DNA of 24,422 bases, taken from the NCBI GenBank assembly GCA_050176585.1, contig JBFXHX010000046.1, positions 1-24,422 of the forward strand, read 5' to 3'. Within the stretch, counting starts at the first letter, position 1, and every line of letters starts with the position of its first letter. Made by a program: the position numbers and the translations under genes. This DNA is from CAYYWP01 sp050176585. Lineage in GTDB: Bacteria; Desulfobacterota; Binatia; HRBIN30; CADEER01. Positions 8,418 through 16,039 of this stretch are shown here, in pieces. The notes beneath the pieces were generated by a model, which was not told the origin of the DNA, ran no database searches, and worked only from the letters and a program-made list of their open reading frames with translations.

Positions 8418-8909
8418 ATGTTCAGCCGCAAGCCGGACGCGGTCACCCGCCTGCCGCGGCGAGGTTGCGTCGCCCCCGCGGGGACATTTTTCCACGCGCG
8501 CCCGATTCCGGTGCTCCGGTCGGTGACCGCACTGGCCTTGGTCATCGGGCTTTGTGTGGCGGCCACAAGCGCGCGGGCTACTGACAACTTCGGCGCGAAC
8601 GCCGTCGATGACGACGACACCAAAGCGCAGTGTGTGCGCCTGCAGGAGCTGTGTGAACAGGCGGAGAAGCGCGACTCCGAGCTGAATGCCGCCACCCGCG
8701 ACGTCGAAGCCGACGCCTCGGTGGAGAACATCGGCCGCTACCGCGACGCGTTCATGGACAGCGAGATTGCCGTGCGCCAGCTCCACCGCGCTGCGGCTGC
8801 GTCGGTGAAAGCGCAGGGACATGCGCCGCGCTGCGTACACGAGTGCCCGCTCCTGAAACAATACCTGGACAGGGTGCGGGAGCAGCAGCGGCACGTGCCG
8901 AAGAGCTAG
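8418..8909 (+). CDS. Hypothetical exported protein
   Basis: A 163-residue protein that I do not recognise. The ATG at 8418 has a modest GGGAAC site 6 nt upstream. An atypically long basic N-terminal part (residues 1-33) precedes a hydrophobic stretch, 'SVTALALVIGLCVAA' (35-49), and a signal-cleavage-like 'TSARA' ending at residue 54. A GTG at 8511 would give a more normal signal peptide but has no ribosome binding site. The mature region is charged and helical ('VRLQELCEQAEKRDSELNAA') and has cysteines at 72, 79, 139 and 143, which may form disulfides. I see no catalytic motif. It lies between strong hairpins and a G-rich spacer, so it is probably a monocistronic unit. The opposite strand is also open over most of this stretch, but its frame has no signal or binding site. 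Confidence 0.6.
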   Translation: MFSRKPDAVTRLPRRGCVAPAGTFFHARPIPVLRSVTALALVIGLCVAATSARATDNFGANAVDDDDTKAQCVRLQELCEQAEKRDSELNAATRDVEADASVENIGRYRDAFMDSEIAVRQLHRAAAASVKAQGHAPRCVHECPLLKQYLDRVREQQRHVPKS

Positions 8910-8923
8910 GCTGTTCAGGCTTT

Positions 8924-8958
8924 GGGGGTACGGGGTTAGGGGTTAGGGTCTGAACCCC
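8924..8958 (+). other. G-quadruplex-capable motif overlapping a hairpin
   Basis: Four G-runs (8924-8928, 8932-8935, 8939-8942, 8946-8948) are separated by uniform 3-nt loops (TAC, TTA, TTA), a canonical G-quadruplex pattern on the plus strand. The third run and its following TT (8939-8944) can alternatively pair with AACCCC (8953-8958) as a 6-bp hairpin, so the two structures compete. The motif starts 14 nt after the preceding stop and 205 nt before the catabolic operon. Confidence 0.6.
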
Positions 8959-8967
8959 AACGTGCTT

Positions 8968-8993
8968 GAGGGCGTCGCTCTGTCGGCGCCCTC
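8968..8993 (+). terminator. Hairpin in the spacer before the catabolic operon
   Basis: GAGGGCG (8968-8974) pairs with CGCCCTC (8987-8993). Extending inward with one G-T pair gives about 10 pairs and a 6-nt loop. There is no T-tract. It is a probable 3' end structure for the gene at 8418-8909, acting with the G-rich motif just upstream. I could not identify a clear sigma-70 promoter in the remaining bases 8994-9128, where the operon promoter should be. Confidence 0.4.
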
Positions 8994-9128
8994 CAGGCGG
9001 TGACGATTCGGTCGGCGCGCTCTTCTCTTCCCCTCTAATCCGGTGACCACTTCAGACCGCTTCGCTGGCGTCCCCCCCGTGTTGCTGTGCTATGGGGAAG
9101 GGCGCGCCTCCGCGCGCCGGAGGTCATC

Positions 9129-9995
9129 ATGAGCAGCATGTACATCGATCTGTTGGGGAGTCAGACGCGATTCATCCAGGGACGAAAGTATACGACGCGG
9201 GTGATCGAAGCCGGCGAAGGCGAGGCGCTCGTGCTCATGCACGGCGGGGGCGGCCATGCGGAGAGCTGGACGCGCAACGTCGCCCGCCTCGCGCAAGACT
9301 TCCGCGTGCTGGCTATCGACTTCATCTGGCACGGCTTCTCCTCGAAACCCCCGTTCCGCTCCGGGAACTGGTGCAAGCAGTTCACCGAGCAGGTCCTCGA
9401 CCTCCTAGACACGCTCGACATCCAGAAGGCGCACATCGAGGGCGAGTCGCTCGGCGGCTGGATCGTCTTCGACATGGCGCTCAACCATCCCGATCGCGTG
9501 CGCAAGGCCATCGCCAACACGGCCTGGGGGATGAAGTTCGCCCCGGGCACCGTCGCCTTGGAGGGCGCGGATCTCGCCGCTTTGCGGGAGCGGTCGCTCG
9601 CCGCGCTCGCCAATCCGAGCCATGAGACGATCCGCAAGCGCATGGAATGGCTGATGGCCTCGGCGGCTGACGTCACCGACGAGCTGGTCGAGTGCCGGAG
9701 CCGCATCTGGAGCCGGCCCGAGACGCGCCAATCGCTGAGCGAGTATTACGACAAGCTCTTCCAGCCCGAGGTGGACGGCTATCTGTTCGGCGAGGACGAC
9801 CTGCAGCGCATTCGCGTGCCGATGCTCGTGTTCTGGACGGACCGCAACCCATTCCACGGCATCGATTGCGCCGAGCGCCTGGCGCAGCTGATCCCGAACG
9901 CGCAGCTGCACGTGATGAAGAACGCCGCGCACTGGCCGCAGTGGGAGCATCCGGAAGAGCACGATCAGGTCGTGCGCGACTTCTTGAAGAGCTGA
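9129..9995 (+). CDS. Alpha/beta hydrolase, meta-cleavage product (C-C bond) hydrolase type
   Basis: A 288-residue alpha/beta-hydrolase. The catalytic triad is readable: nucleophile S107 in GESLGG, D238 in FWTDRNP and H268 in 'NAAHWPQWEHPEE'. The HW-x-QWEH signature around the catalytic His is characteristic of hydrolases such as BphD, XylF and CarC, which split the C-C bond of meta-ring-cleavage products. The oxyanion-hole region is 'HGGGGHAESW' near residues 38-47. The ATG at 9129 has GGAGGT 5 nt upstream. A longer in-frame start at 9087 has no binding site. It opens a six-gene operon and is separated by 16 nt from the next gene. The Rieske and extradiol dioxygenase genes in the same operon supply the expected earlier steps. 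The substrate is unknown. Confidence 0.88.
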   Translation: MSSMYIDLLGSQTRFIQGRKYTTRVIEAGEGEALVLMHGGGGHAESWTRNVARLAQDFRVLAIDFIWHGFSSKPPFRSGNWCKQFTEQVLDLLDTLDIQKAHIEGESLGGWIVFDMALNHPDRVRKAIANTAWGMKFAPGTVALEGADLAALRERSLAALANPSHETIRKRMEWLMASAADVTDELVECRSRIWSRPETRQSLSEYYDKLFQPEVDGYLFGEDDLQRIRVPMLVFWTDRNPFHGIDCAERLAQLIPNAQLHVMKNAAHWPQWEHPEEHDQVVRDFLKS

Positions 9996-10011
9996 GGGGG
10001 GAGGACCTCCA

Positions 10012-11364
10012 ATGACGTCCGGTGTCGCGGTCCCGGTTCAGCGTCGGCCGCTGACGGCGGCCCAACAATCGGCGATCGACCGTGCCTGGGCCGCCATCGA
10101 TGCCCCAGAGCTGGCGCGGCTCGTGCGCGACATGGTGAGCATTCCGAGCCCGCCCGGCCGCGAGCGGCAGCTGGCCGAGTTCATGACGGAATGGATGCGC
10201 GGCGCCGGGCTCGACGCGTCTTACCAGGCGGTCGACGAGCGGCAGGGGAACGCGGTCGGCAGGCTGCGCGGCAGCGGCGGCGGCCCCGAGCTGCTCGTGT
10301 GGGGCGAGCTCGACACGTGCCTCGGCATACCGGCTGAGCAGCGCCTGGGCATGGGCGACACCTCGCGGCCGGAGTTGCGACCCGAAGCGACGGTGCGCGA
10401 CGGGTACGTGGTCGGCCTCGGCGCGGAGAACCCGAAGGGGCTGGCGGCCTGTGCCGCCGTGGCGGTTGCAGCCATCGCGCGGACGAAGGTGCCGCTCCGC
10501 GGCGATATCGTCCTCGGGATGCCTGGCGGCGGCATGCCGACCAGCGCGTGGGACCCGACCAACCCGCGCCAGAACGTCGCGCACGGCGCCGGCTGCGACT
10601 TCATGCTCCAGCAGGGCGTCACGCCGGATTTCGCCATCGCCCCCAAGCCCGTCTACGCCGTCTCGTGGGAAGAGGCCGGCCTCAACTGGTTCCGGGTGAC
10701 CGTGAAGGGGAATTTCGGTTACTCCGGCACGCGCCACATCATCCCGCACGACAACGCGATCGTGAACGCGGCGAAGGTCATCGAGGGCATCGAAGAGTGG
10801 CTCCCCGAGTATGCGCGGCGCAGTCAGAAGGGCATCGTCGCCCCGCAAGGCATCATCGGCGCCATCGAGGGCGGCTGCTCGTACAAGCCCGCCTTCTACC
10901 CCGACGTGTGCCATCTGTACCTCGATATCCGCTCGAATCCCGACACGCGCCCGATGGAGGTGAAACGCCAGCTCGACGAAGCTCTCGCGGCAATTTGCGC
11001 ACGCCACCGCGGGCTCGCCGTCGACTGCGAGATGACCCTGGCCATCCCGGGCTCGCGCACCGATCCCCAGAACTGGATCGTGCAGTCGTGTATGCGCGCG
11101 TGGGAGTTCGTCGAGCAGCGGCCGCACGTCTATGACGCGTTTCACAGCGGCGCCACCGACGTGAACGTGCTGCGCGCGCGCGGCGTACCGGTCGCGCGGC
11201 TCGGCTTCCCACCGCTCGATCTCCCGGCCGGCACGCAGGGCGATCTCGCCACATGGATGGGCACCGTGCGCGTGGAGAACATGATCAAGCTGGTCAAGTG
11301 TTTGATCTACGCCCTCGTCGAGACGTGCACGTCCAGTATCGAGGAGGTCGGGCTCGCCAGGTGA
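10012..11364 (+). CDS. M20-fold protein with substituted metal ligands
   Basis: A 450-residue protein with the architecture of the M20 (ArgE/DapE/CPG2) metallohydrolase family. It has an N-terminal catalytic half, a dimerisation insert at about residues 222-335 ('WFRVTVKGNFGYSG', 'HLYLDIRSNPDTRPMEV') and a C-terminal return to the catalytic domain ('HSGATDVNVLRARGVPVARL'). The residues that normally bind the two metals are changed. The usual GHxDT reads GELDT (E99, D101), the usual GxGxxDxKG reads GLGAENPKG (N140), the usual Glu-Glu pair region reads GMPGGGMP (170-176), and the late 'aHgxdE' His is not seen. It may be inactive, use a different metal arrangement, or serve as a partner of the intact M20-fold enzyme encoded two genes downstream. 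The start has a GGGGAGGACC site. It lies 16 nt after the hydrolase and 10 nt before the dehydrogenase. Confidence 0.82.
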   Translation: MTSGVAVPVQRRPLTAAQQSAIDRAWAAIDAPELARLVRDMVSIPSPPGRERQLAEFMTEWMRGAGLDASYQAVDERQGNAVGRLRGSGGGPELLVWGELDTCLGIPAEQRLGMGDTSRPELRPEATVRDGYVVGLGAENPKGLAACAAVAVAAIARTKVPLRGDIVLGMPGGGMPTSAWDPTNPRQNVAHGAGCDFMLQQGVTPDFAIAPKPVYAVSWEEAGLNWFRVTVKGNFGYSGTRHIIPHDNAIVNAAKVIEGIEEWLPEYARRSQKGIVAPQGIIGAIEGGCSYKPAFYPDVCHLYLDIRSNPDTRPMEVKRQLDEALAAICARHRGLAVDCEMTLAIPGSRTDPQNWIVQSCMRAWEFVEQRPHVYDAFHSGATDVNVLRARGVPVARLGFPPLDLPAGTQGDLATWMGTVRVENMIKLVKCLIYALVETCTSSIEEVGLAR

Positions 11365-11374
11365 CCATCCGGCG

Positions 11375-12481
11375 ATGAGAGCGCTCAGGTATCACGGCCC
11401 CGGGTTGCCGCTGCGGGTCGAGGAGATCGGAGTCCCCGAGCCCGGACCGGGCGAGGTGCTCCTGGAGGTGCACGCCGCCGCGATCCTCCCCAACATGAGC
11501 GCCATCCTCGCGGAGCCCGCGCCGTTCCCGGTTCGCCGGCCGCCGGCTCCGTACACGGTCGGCTGCGGTGGGGTGACCGGCGTCGTGCGCGAGATCGGCC
11601 CCGGCACCGTTGGGTTCGCGCCCGGAGTGCGCGTGTTCGCAACCGAGATCCTCGCCTGCGGGAGCTGCCGGTTCTGCCGTAGCGGGTGCCGCAACTATTG
11701 CGACGGCGCGGCCGAAATGGGCCTGTTCGCCTACGGCCAAGCCGGCGAGGCGCTGCTCGCCAGATATCCGGACGGCGCCCTCGCCGAGTACGCGCGCATG
11801 CCCGCCGACCAGCTCGCGCGCCTTCCGGCGGGAATCGATCTCGAGCGCAGCGCGCGCCTCGGTTACTGGGCGATACCGTTTCACGGCATGAAGGGCCGGG
11901 GCGTCGAGCCGGGCGCCGTCGTGGCCGTCGCCGGGGCCACGGGGCACATGGGCATCGGCGCCGTCGCCGCGGCGCTCGCGCGCGGCGTTGCGCACGTGTT
12001 CGCGATCGCGCGCGATCCGGGGCGGCTGGCGGAGCTGACGGCCTTGGCACCCGGGCGCGTGACGGCGCTATCGGTACAGGACGGACCGGTCGCGCCGAGG
12101 GTTCGCGCCGCGACGGTGGGCCGCGGGGTCGACGTGCTCGTCGATACCCAGGGTTTCGGGGATCCCGCGACGACGATGGATGCCGCGGGCGCCGTGGCGA
12201 AGCACGGGCACATAGTGCTCGTCGGAGGGGTGCAGGGCGCCCTCCCGCTGCGCTACGACTGGTTCGCGTGGAGCGGAATGACGGTCTCGGGATCGCTCAA
12301 TTACCTGACCAGCGATGTCGAAGAGCTCGCGGAGCTCATGGCGGACGGCCTCCTGGCCGCCGACCACATCCGCGTGAAGCGTTATGCCCTCGAGCACGTT
12401 GAACAGGCGATGCGCGACATTCCGCACCTGCCGAGCGCCTTCTGGGCGCCGGTGGTGCGGCCGCGGGCGGGGGCGGTATGA
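11375..12481 (+). CDS. MDR (zinc-type alcohol dehydrogenase family) oxidoreductase, catalytic zinc ligands missing
   Basis: A 368-residue medium-chain dehydrogenase/reductase. The GroES-like N-terminal domain and the structural-zinc lobe, C95-x2-C98-x2-C101-x7-C109, are present. The nucleotide-binding Rossmann motif is 'AGATGHMGIGAVAAA' (186-200). The catalytic zinc site is not typical. Where family members have GxCxxD there is 'AAILPNMSAI', and the usual GHExxG reads GCGGVTG (63-69), with C64 in place of His. It may therefore act as a zinc-independent reductase of the quinone-oxidoreductase kind, or on an unusual substrate. Its stop overlaps the next start by 4 nt (ATGA), indicating translational coupling. 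The ribosome binding site is weak. The reaction within the pathway, for example oxidation of a ring-cleavage aldehyde or alcohol, is inference. Confidence 0.85.
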   Translation: MRALRYHGPGLPLRVEEIGVPEPGPGEVLLEVHAAAILPNMSAILAEPAPFPVRRPPAPYTVGCGGVTGVVREIGPGTVGFAPGVRVFATEILACGSCRFCRSGCRNYCDGAAEMGLFAYGQAGEALLARYPDGALAEYARMPADQLARLPAGIDLERSARLGYWAIPFHGMKGRGVEPGAVVAVAGATGHMGIGAVAAALARGVAHVFAIARDPGRLAELTALAPGRVTALSVQDGPVAPRVRAATVGRGVDVLVDTQGFGDPATTMDAAGAVAKHGHIVLVGGVQGALPLRYDWFAWSGMTVSGSLNYLTSDVEELAELMADGLLAADHIRVKRYALEHVEQAMRDIPHLPSAFWAPVVRPRAGAV

Positions 12482-13731
12482 GGCGCTGCGATGGCGCGCG
12501 GCTCGCCGCCGACCTCGCCGCACTGGCGCGCATCGGCGCCACGCCAGACGGCGGCGTCACGCGGCTCGCGTTCTCGCCCGAGGACCGCGAAGCGCGCGCG
12601 CTCGTCGCGAGCTGGATGCGCGATGCCGGACTCGAGGTGCGGAGCGATGCGGCGGGCAATCTGATCGGCCGTCGCGAGGGGCTTAGCGAGCGGCGTGCAA
12701 TCGCGGTCGGCTCCCACATCGACACGGTCCCGAACGGCGGTCGATACGACGGCGCACTCGGCGTGCTCGCCGGCATCGAGTGCGCCCGCGCGCTGGCTGC
12801 GGGCGGTCCGCCGCTCCGGCATGCGCTCGAGGTCATTGCGTTCGCCAACGAAGAGGGCGCACGGGGAAGCGCGTGGCTGTTCGGCAGCCGCGCCGTCGCG
12901 GGGCTGCTCGAGCCCGAAGAGGTGGGACGCCCGGACGAGGAGGGCCTCGCGCTCGCGGACCGGGTGGCGGTGTTCACCGGCGGCCCCAACGCCATCGATG
13001 GAGCGCGGCGCCCGCCGTCGGATTTCCGCGCCTATCTGGAGCTCCATGTCGAGCAGGGCCCGATGCTCCAGGCGCTCGGCTGTCCGATCGGGGTGGTGGA
13101 GGGAATCACCGGGCGGGTGTCGATGCAAGCGACGTTTCGCGGCGCCGCGAATCACGCCGGCACGACGCCCATGGACCTCCGCCGCGACGCCCTCGTCGCC
13201 GCGGCGCACATGGTGCTCGAAGTCCGCCGGCTCGTGCTCGACGAGCGCCTCGCGCGCGTCGGCACCGTTGGACAGCTCGCCGTCGAGCCCAACGCGCTCA
13301 ACATCATCCCCGGCGTGGCACGGGTCGCGCTGGAGCTGCGCGACGGATCGGACGAGGTGCTCGCGGCCGTGCCCGAGCGTATTCGGCGCAGCGCGGAAGC
13401 GATCGCGACGCGCTCTGGGACCGCGGTCGAGGTGCACCACTTGGGCACCACCCGCGCGGTGCCGACCAGCCCCGCCATGCAGGCGGCCATCGAGCGCGCC
13501 GCCGCGACGTGCGGGCTGCGCACATACCGGTTGCCGAGCGGCGCCGGCCACGATGCGCTCGCTATGGGGCATCTCACCGAAATGGGTATGATCTTCGTGC
13601 CCAGCGCGGGCGGCGTCAGCCACTCGCCACGCGAGTCGACGAGCGCGGCCGCGTGCGTGGACGGCTGTGACGTGTTGCTGAATGCGATCGCCGAGACCGA
13701 CCAGCTCCCGGTGCTCGCAGGGGAGAATTGA
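12478..13731 (+). CDS. M20-family amidase/hydantoinase/carbamoylase-type zinc hydrolase
   Basis: A 417-residue C-N hydrolase of the N-carbamoyl-L-amino-acid hydrolase / allantoate amidohydrolase group. All family landmarks are intact: 'GSHIDTVPNGGRYDGALGV' with H80 and D91, 'FANEEGARG' with E125/E126, 'LELHVEQGPML' with H190, 'AANHAGTTPMDLRRDAL' in the dimerisation domain, 'PSGAGHDA' near 353-360, and 'SAGGVSHSP' with H382. H80, D91, E126, H190 and H382 are the expected two-metal ligands. The length is normal. The start overlaps the preceding stop by 4 nt and the gene ends 1 nt before the next start. In this operon it may hydrolyse an amide, carbamoyl or ureido intermediate of a nitrogen-containing aromatic. 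The specific substrate cannot be read from the sequence. Confidence 0.9.
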   Translation: MRRCDGARLAADLAALARIGATPDGGVTRLAFSPEDREARALVASWMRDAGLEVRSDAAGNLIGRREGLSERRAIAVGSHIDTVPNGGRYDGALGVLAGIECARALAAGGPPLRHALEVIAFANEEGARGSAWLFGSRAVAGLLEPEEVGRPDEEGLALADRVAVFTGGPNAIDGARRPPSDFRAYLELHVEQGPMLQALGCPIGVVEGITGRVSMQATFRGAANHAGTTPMDLRRDALVAAAHMVLEVRRLVLDERLARVGTVGQLAVEPNALNIIPGVARVALELRDGSDEVLAAVPERIRRSAEAIATRSGTAVEVHHLGTTRAVPTSPAMQAAIERAAATCGLRTYRLPSGAGHDALAMGHLTEMGMIFVPSAGGVSHSPRESTSAAACVDGCDVLLNAIAETDQLPVLAGEN

Positions 13732-13732
13732 T

Positions 13733-14707
13733 ATGCCTCTCGTCCTCGGGTTGGCCTCGTCGCACGCGCCCTCGATGTTCGCGGACGTGAAGGACTGGCC
13801 GGCGATCTACGGGACCCTGACGCGCGGCGAGCCGCACATCCCGATGTTCGCCGACATCCTGCGCGAGTTCACACCGGTTCCGCAGCCGGCCGAAGCCGCG
13901 GCGGAGACCGCGGAGGTCTTGCGCGAGTACCGCGCGCGCATCGATCGCGCCTTCGCCGACATGCGCGAGCGGCTCCAGGCGAGCGGCGCGAAGACCCTCC
14001 TCATCTTCGGCGACGATCAGGGGGAATACCTGAGCCCTGCGGTGATGACCGCGTTCTGCTGCTTCGTCGCCGACGAGATTCCCGGAACGCAGAGCCTCTA
14101 CATCCTCGGCCAAACCGAAGAGGAGCACCGCATACGCCTGCGCTCGCGCCCGGATCTCGCGCGCCATCTCCTGCGCGCGCTCGGCGCCGCGGATTTCGAC
14201 GTCGCATGGAACGACGCCCGGCACCCGGTCGGGCGCTTGACGGGCCTCGGCCACGCATTTTGTCACCCGCTGATGAAGCTGGCGCCGGAGCTCGACATCT
14301 CCGTCGTGCCCTTCCACGTCAATGCCTATTTCGAGCCCCTGCCGTCCGCGCGGCGCTGCTACGAGCTCGGCCGCGTCGTTGCTGCGGCGCTGGCGGAGTG
14401 GCCGGAACCGGTCGCGATCTACGGGTCGGGCGGCCTCTCGCACGATCCATTCGGTCCGCGCTCGGGCTGGATCGACAAGGAGCTCGACCGTTGGGTGCTC
14501 GACCAAATCCGGCGCGGCGACACCGAGAATCTCTGCGACCTGTTCAAGTTCAGCTCGGGCACCCTCGGCGGCGGCACGGCGGAAATTCGCAGCTGGATCG
14601 CAGTCGCCGGGGCGTACCACGGCATCCCCGCCGATGTGCTCGATTACATCCCAGCGCACCACAGCGTCACCGGTCTCGGTTTCGCGAGCTGGCCGGCCCG
14701 CGGCTGA
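13733..14707 (+). CDS. LigB-type (class III) extradiol ring-cleavage dioxygenase
   Basis: A 324-residue protein of the catalytic LigB/MhpB superfamily, which opens catechol-type rings next to the hydroxyl groups with non-heme iron. Visible motifs are 'GLASSHAPSMF' with H11 (first iron ligand position), 'LGHAFCHPLM' with H174 and H178, and 'IYGSGGLSHDPFG' with H237. Around residues 91-98, where relatives such as LigB and MhpB carry a DH pair contributing the second His ligand, this protein reads FGDDQGEY, with Gln96 at the expected His. It may be a distinct subfamily. I see no separate small subunit gene. The ATG at 13733 has AGGGGAG upstream, just 1 nt after the previous stop. Its product would feed the C-C hydrolase encoded at 9129. 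Confidence 0.85.
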   Translation: MPLVLGLASSHAPSMFADVKDWPAIYGTLTRGEPHIPMFADILREFTPVPQPAEAAAETAEVLREYRARIDRAFADMRERLQASGAKTLLIFGDDQGEYLSPAVMTAFCCFVADEIPGTQSLYILGQTEEEHRIRLRSRPDLARHLLRALGAADFDVAWNDARHPVGRLTGLGHAFCHPLMKLAPELDISVVPFHVNAYFEPLPSARRCYELGRVVAAALAEWPEPVAIYGSGGLSHDPFGPRSGWIDKELDRWVLDQIRRGDTENLCDLFKFSSGTLGGGTAEIRSWIAVAGAYHGIPADVLDYIPAHHSVTGLGFASWPARG

Positions 14708-14722
14708 TGAGGAGAAAGTCGA

Positions 14723-16021
14723 ATGTCCACCCCCAATACGACGGACGAGCTGCGACACATCGAGGAGATCCGCGGCATCCGTGAGACCGAGCAGGTCGTC
14801 CGCGAAGCCCAGAGCAGGCAGGCCTACAAGCAGTACCTCGAAGCCGAGCTCGGACTGCGCAATCACTGGTACCCGATCTTCTTCGGGCAGGAGCTCAAAG
14901 AAGGCGAGATGCGCGGCGAGATGCTGCTCGGCGAGCGCATCCTCTATAAGCGCGCGGGCGGCAAGGTATACGCGATCGCCGACCGCTGCCCGCACCGCGG
15001 GGTCGCGTTTTCGGCGCGCCCCGAGTGCTACTCGCAGAATACCGTCACGTGCTGGTTCCACGGCTTTACGTTCGACGTGCGCGACGGAAAGCTGGTCGCG
15101 GTGCTGACCGAGTCGAACAGCAGCGTGGTCGGGAAGATGACGGTGCGCACGTACCCGGTGGAAGAAGTGAACGGCGTCGTGTTCACCTTCGTCGGCGACC
15201 TCGATCCGCCGCCGCCGGTGACGCTCGACATCCAGCCCAAGTTTTTCCGCCCGGGGCTCGCGTTCCACCCGTGCATGCGACACAAGATCAAGTGCAACTG
15301 GCGGCTCGCCGCCGAGCTCGGCTACGATGCCGCGCACGTGTACGGCCATCGCACGGCCGAGCTCGTCAAGCGCTTCAAAGTCGTGCTGCCGCTGTCGACC
15401 TATCCGTCCAAGAAGGACGTGGTGCGCGTAATCGAGGGGGAGGGCCCCAAGGGCGTGATCAAGAAGGACGACATCAACGTCTGGAAGGCCGAGGTCGAGG
15501 GCACGGTGGTCGCGGTGGACAACATCGACCCCGACAACCCGCCCGATGACGAGTTCGACATCGAGGTCGGCCTGTTCATGCCCTGCGGGCTCCAGGTCGA
15601 GCCGTTCCCGCTGCCGGGCATGATCCATTTCGAGTGGTACGTGCCCATGGACGAAGACCACCACATGTACATGATCACCCAGGCGTACGCGCCGACCGAC
15701 GAGGCCGACGAGGCGCGCTTCCACGACGAGTGCGAAAACGTGCTCGGACCGCTCATCTGGCAGCCCCCCGGAGTGCAGCCCGAGGGATTCAACAACTACG
15801 ACGCCTTCATCCGTGAGCAGGTGTACCACGCGTACAAGCACGAGGGGTTCTGGCAGCGCGAGCGGCTGTACAAACCGGACTACATCGTCGTCCAGTGGCG
15901 TATGCTGGTATCGAAGTACCTGCGCGGCATTCAGCGGCGCACCGGCGATTGGGCTCGGCCCGAGGGTTGGTCGCCGACCGGGGACGACTACTCGCCGAAC
16001 CGGTCGCCGGGCAGGTGGTGA
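14723..16021 (+). CDS. Rieske non-heme iron oxygenase, carbazole 1,9a-dioxygenase alpha-subunit-like
   Basis: A 432-residue terminal oxygenase subunit. The Rieske [2Fe-2S] ligands are C89-P-H91 (CPHRG) and C110-W-F-H113. The mononuclear iron site is 'ELGYDAAHVYGH' (D202 bridging, H205 and H209), with D360 in 'EGFNNYDAF' as the likely carboxylate ligand. From memory, the protein follows carbazole dioxygenase CarAa closely in its landmark order ('GLRNHWYPIFF', 'MIHFEWYVPMDE', 'EGFNNYD', 'VQWRMLVSKYLRGIQ'). CarAa is a homotrimer without a beta subunit, consistent with no beta gene here. It starts 15 nt after the extradiol gene with GGAG upstream. Electron-transfer partners (ferredoxin, reductase) are not visible, and the contig ends 18 nt past the stop. 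The true substrate is unknown. Confidence 0.9.
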   Translation: MSTPNTTDELRHIEEIRGIRETEQVVREAQSRQAYKQYLEAELGLRNHWYPIFFGQELKEGEMRGEMLLGERILYKRAGGKVYAIADRCPHRGVAFSARPECYSQNTVTCWFHGFTFDVRDGKLVAVLTESNSSVVGKMTVRTYPVEEVNGVVFTFVGDLDPPPPVTLDIQPKFFRPGLAFHPCMRHKIKCNWRLAAELGYDAAHVYGHRTAELVKRFKVVLPLSTYPSKKDVVRVIEGEGPKGVIKKDDINVWKAEVEGTVVAVDNIDPDNPPDDEFDIEVGLFMPCGLQVEPFPLPGMIHFEWYVPMDEDHHMYMITQAYAPTDEADEARFHDECENVLGPLIWQPPGVQPEGFNNYDAFIREQVYHAYKHEGFWQRERLYKPDYIVVQWRMLVSKYLRGIQRRTGDWARPEGWSPTGDDYSPNRSPGRW

Positions 16022-16039
16022 CCCGGGGCCGGGCCGCTG

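Noticed and set aside
8403..8894. Minus-strand 163-residue open frame opposite the exported hypothetical gene
   Set aside because: It lacks a ribosome binding site and signal. The plus-strand frame has a signal-peptide-like segment and a plausible helical mature part.
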